From Verrucomicrobiales bacterium (GTDB lineage: Bacteria > Verrucomicrobiota > Verrucomicrobiia > Verrucomicrobiales > DEV007), in assembly GCA_023253615.1 (NCBI GenBank), contig JALRFZ010000401.1, positions 1 through 8,864 of the forward strand: a stretch of 8,864 nt of DNA. The letters run 5' to 3'. The notes under the pieces are model-generated. The model was not told where the DNA came from. It did not search any database and was given only the letters and a program-made list of their open reading frames with translations. A program made the translations under genes and the position numbers. Below are positions 6,390-8,864 of this stretch, one piece after another. The first letter of the stretch is position 1. Each line of letters starts with the position of its first letter.

Positions 6390-8864
6390 ATGAATCCCCA
6401 CGAAGAACAACAGGAGTTCGATACCATCCTCGCCGCCCTCGGCGAACGCGAGCTCACCGCCTGGGAGCGCGAGAGGCTCTGGGAGCTGGTCGCTGCCGAC
6501 GACTCCCGCCTCGTCGCCTTCACCGATCATTGTTTCCTCGGATCCGAGCTCGGCGGCCTCACCGATGACCGGCTCGCCGATGCCGGGATCACGCGCGCGC
6601 CTGGAAACATCGTGCCCCTGCCCTCCGCCGCGGTCCCGAAGACCACCCGCCTTCGCCGCTGGTTCATCGCCGCCTCGGTGGCCGCGGCCATCTCGATCGC
6701 GATCCCCGCCGCGCTCCTCCTTGATCCTGACAAAACCACCTCTCCGCCCGTGGCCGCGACATCGTCCGCCGGGACGGATGCTGCCGCCGTGACCACACCG
6801 CCGGCCGTCCCCGCGGGATTGCGCCGCGACGGGCTCTCCCTCGACGACCGGAACGACGAGGCCGTCGCCCTCAGCGGTGCCGCGGCCCTCGCCAACAGCC
6901 GCACCCCCCGCGGCGGCCTGCCCGAGGGCGCGAAATCCGTGCCGGCGAAAATCTCCTTCAATCATCACGTCCGCCCCATCCTCTCGGAGAACTGCTTTTT
7001 CTGCCACGGTCCGGATGAAAAGATGCAAAAGGCCGACCTGCGCCTCGACACCCTCGAAGGTGCTTCCCGCGACCTCGGCGGCTACGCCGCGATCGTACCC
7101 GGAGATCCGGAGAAGAGCGAAGCCTGGCAGCGCATCCTCTCCGACGATCACGATACCGTGATGCCCCCGCCCGAATCCCACCGCACCCTCGGCGCGTCCG
7201 ATCGCGAGATCCTCCGCCGCTGGATCGAGGAAGGTGCCGCCTACGAGGCCCATTGGTCCTTTGTCGCGCCGGTGCGGCCCGCCGTCCCCGCGCCCGGAGA
7301 CCCGGCCTGGACGAGGAATCCGATCGACACCTTCATCCTCGCCCGTCTCGAGGCCGAAGGTCTCGGGCCCAATCCCACGGCCCCGCCGCGCAATCTCCTC
7401 CGGCGATTGTCGCTCGATCTCACCGGTTTGCCGCCCACTCCCGCCGAAGCCGCCGCCTTCGAGACCGCGTTCACCTCCGATCCCGATTCCGCCGTCGAGG
7501 CGGCCGTCGACCGCCTCCTCGCCTCACCGCACCATGGCGAGCGCATGGCCCTCGCCTGGCTCGATGCGGCGCGCTACAGCGACTCGAACGGATTCCAGCA
7601 GGATGGCAACCGCCACCAGTGGCCATGGCGGGATTGGGTCGTCCGGGCCTATCAGAACAACCTGCCCTTCGACCAATTCACGATCGAACAGCTCGCCGGC
7701 GATCTCCTTCCCGAGCCCACCCGGGACCAGCGCATCGCCACCGCCTTCAACCGCAACCACATGCTCAACGGAGAAGGCGGGGCCATCGCCGAAGAGCAGC
7801 GCATCAACGTCGTGCTCGACCGCGTCGACACCACCGCGACGACCTGGCTCGCCCTGACGATGGCCTGCGCGCAGTGCCACTCGCACAAATACGATCCCAT
7901 CTCGCACGACGAGTATTTCCAATTCTTCGCCTTCTTCAACAACCTGCCCGAGAGCGGCGTCGTCGATTACCGTTCCGGACAGGGCTGCGCCTTCGGCTCC
8001 GGCGCCACCGTGCAGCTCGCGCGGCCGTGGCTGACCCTCCCGACACCGGAGCAGGAGTCGGAGAAAAAGAAACTGGAAGAGGAGATCAAGGCCGCCGAGG
8101 CCGGCATCGCCGCCCAGGACATCGTGATCGCGCCCACCCGGAAGCAGTGGGAGTCCAAATTCTCCGCGAAAGATCTCGAGGACCGCACCCGTTTCCCCGG
8201 CTCGCTCTCGACCATCCTCCGCACCCCCGATGACAAGCGCAACGCCAACCAGAAGCGCGAGGCGACCGAGTTTTTCCTCCGCACCGCCGACCACGGCATC
8301 GAATCGTGGACCGTGATGGGCAAGGAGATCACCGCCAAACGCGAGGCACTCCGGGCGCTGAACGAGTCCATCGTGCAGATCATGGTGATGGAGGAAAATC
8401 CCGCCGACAAGACGCGCGAGACCTTCACCCTCACGCGGGGCGACTACCAGCAGCCCGATCGGAAAGTCGCACCCGGCACCCCGGCGTTTCTCCCGGCGAT
8501 GAAGGAGGGCCTGCCCCCGAACCGCCTCGGTCTCGCCAAGTGGCTCGTCGATCCCGGCCATCCCCTCACCGCCCGCGTCGCCGTGAACCGGATCTGGCAG
8601 CAGTTCTTCGGCATCGGCATCGTGAAGACCTCGGAGGATTTCGGCGTCCAGGGAGAGCTGCCGGTGCATCCCGAACTGCTCGACTGGCTCGCTGTCGAAT
8701 TCGTCGAATCCGGCTGGGATGTGAAGCACCTCGTGCGCCTCATCGTCACCAGTAACACCTACCGGCAGGACGGGGCCTTCACCCCCGAAAAATCCGAACG
8801 CGATCCCGAAAACCGGCTCCTCGCCCGCGGCGCGAGAGCCCGCCTGCCCTCCATGCTGTTGCGC
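6390..8864 (+). CDS. Anti-sigma-like N-terminus fused through a TM helix to PSCyt1-DUF1549-DUF1553 cytochrome-like protein (3' end cut)
   Basis: One uninterrupted frame of 825 codons runs off the window. Residues 1-90 look cytoplasmic: acidic, helical, ERELTAWERERLWELVAADD then FTDHCFLGSELGGL. This resembles the short non-zinc anti-sigma segments next to such sigma factors. KTTRLRR precedes a membrane helix at about 91-112, consistent with an N-in orientation. A Pro/Ala/Thr linker follows. Then comes PSCyt1 (about 188-284) with haem motif CFFCH (202-206) and MPPPESH; DUF1549/PSCyt2 (about 310-520) with RRLSLDLTGLPPTP, WLDAARYSDSNGFQ and a second CxxCH, CAQCH (493-497); a Lys/Glu-rich likely coiled coil (about 553-580); and DUF1553/PSD1 from about 705 with NRLGLAKWLVDPGHPLTARV and NRIWQQFFG. 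PSCyt/PSD proteins are abundant in planctomycetes and are presumed c-type cytochromes of unclear function. The gene begins 13 bp after the sigma gene. The fusion implies that haem or redox state could control the sigma factor; that role is inference. DUF1553 is incomplete only because of the window edge. Confidence 0.9.
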   Translation, partial: MNPHEEQQEFDTILAALGERELTAWERERLWELVAADDSRLVAFTDHCFLGSELGGLTDDRLADAGITRAPGNIVPLPSAAVPKTTRLRRWFIAASVAAAISIAIPAALLLDPDKTTSPPVAATSSAGTDAAAVTTPPAVPAGLRRDGLSLDDRNDEAVALSGAAALANSRTPRGGLPEGAKSVPAKISFNHHVRPILSENCFFCHGPDEKMQKADLRLDTLEGASRDLGGYAAIVPGDPEKSEAWQRILSDDHDTVMPPPESHRTLGASDREILRRWIEEGAAYEAHWSFVAPVRPAVPAPGDPAWTRNPIDTFILARLEAEGLGPNPTAPPRNLLRRLSLDLTGLPPTPAEAAAFETAFTSDPDSAVEAAVDRLLASPHHGERMALAWLDAARYSDSNGFQQDGNRHQWPWRDWVVRAYQNNLPFDQFTIEQLAGDLLPEPTRDQRIATAFNRNHMLNGEGGAIAEEQRINVVLDRVDTTATTWLALTMACAQCHSHKYDPISHDEYFQFFAFFNNLPESGVVDYRSGQGCAFGSGATVQLARPWLTLPTPEQESEKKKLEEEIKAAEAGIAAQDIVIAPTRKQWESKFSAKDLEDRTRFPGSLSTILRTPDDKRNANQKREATEFFLRTADHGIESWTVMGKEITAKREALRALNESIVQIMVMEENPADKTRETFTLTRGDYQQPDRKVAPGTPAFLPAMKEGLPPNRLGLAKWLVDPGHPLTARVAVNRIWQQFFGIGIVKTSEDFGVQGELPVHPELLDWLAVEFVESGWDVKHLVRLIVTSNTYRQDGAFTPEKSERDPENRLLARGARARLPSMLLR

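Noticed and set aside
5036..6523. A 495-codon minus-strand frame across the regulator and sigma genes
   Set aside because: It overlaps three genes with clear domains on the other strand; long antisense frames are a by-product of high GC at third positions.
6390..7000. Possibility that the anti-sigma-cytochrome fusion is two genes or a frameshift artefact
   Set aside because: I read the codons from 6390 through the membrane helix (W91 at 6660) to CFFCH (from 6993). The frame stays constant with no stop, and no internal ATG with a ribosome binding site and signal peptide was found before PSCyt1.
7524..8729. A 401-codon minus-strand frame and Arg/Pro-rich plus-strand frames at 7234-8233
   Set aside because: All are shadows of the cytochrome-like fusion gene, whose frame carries CxxCH, DUF1549 and DUF1553 motifs without a break.
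1..8864. tRNA, rRNA, riboswitch, CRISPR array, insertion sequence or att site
   Set aside because: Nearly all bases are covered by recognised coding frames. The four gaps total about 250 bp and show no cloverleaf, direct-repeat array, terminal inverted repeats or transposase.

Overview
The window looks like GC-rich bacterial chromosome from the Planctomycetes-Verrucomicrobia-Chlamydiae superphylum, most likely Verrucomicrobia. This is inferred from family content, not from a marker gene. Four things point there: an SHD1-type secreted protein, a histidine kinase with repeated OB-like periplasmic modules, an ECF sigma factor of the Rhodopirellula/Verrucomicrobium type, and a PSCyt1-DUF1549-DUF1553 cytochrome-like protein. 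Codons end strongly in C or G in all genes, and I see no compositional break, mobile element, RNA gene or CRISPR array.

The layout is divergent around a 125-bp intergenic region at 3001-3125. To the left, on the minus strand, lies a small secreted SHD1-domain protein (2245-3000). A 49-bp gap with a hairpin separates it from a P2-type (Ca2+-type) cation-transporting ATPase (2195 to beyond base 1), whose C-terminal membrane domain is cut off by the window edge. To the right, on the plus strand, are four genes in a row. A membrane histidine kinase (3126-5147) overlaps its NarL-type response regulator (5144-5773) by an ATGA junction. After 60 bp comes an ECF sigma factor (5834-6376). After 13 bp more comes a very large ORF that runs off the right edge (6390-8864).

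The most interesting part is the right-hand pair. The gene after the sigma factor is one uninterrupted frame. Its first ~90 residues resemble the short cytoplasmic anti-sigma segment usually found next to such sigma factors. A single transmembrane helix follows, then a long extracytoplasmic part with two CxxCH haem-attachment motifs and PSCyt1, DUF1549 (PSCyt2) and DUF1553 (PSD1) regions. Read literally, it is a one-protein link between a periplasmic cytochrome-like module and a transcription initiation factor. The window may therefore hold two membrane-to-gene signalling systems side by side: a phosphorelay reading the periplasm through OB-like domains, and a sigma/anti-sigma pair reading it through a haem protein. 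That functional reading is inference.

Almost all of the sequence is coding. The only gaps are 2196-2244, 3001-3125, 5774-5833 and 6377-6389, and each is described in the features or findings.
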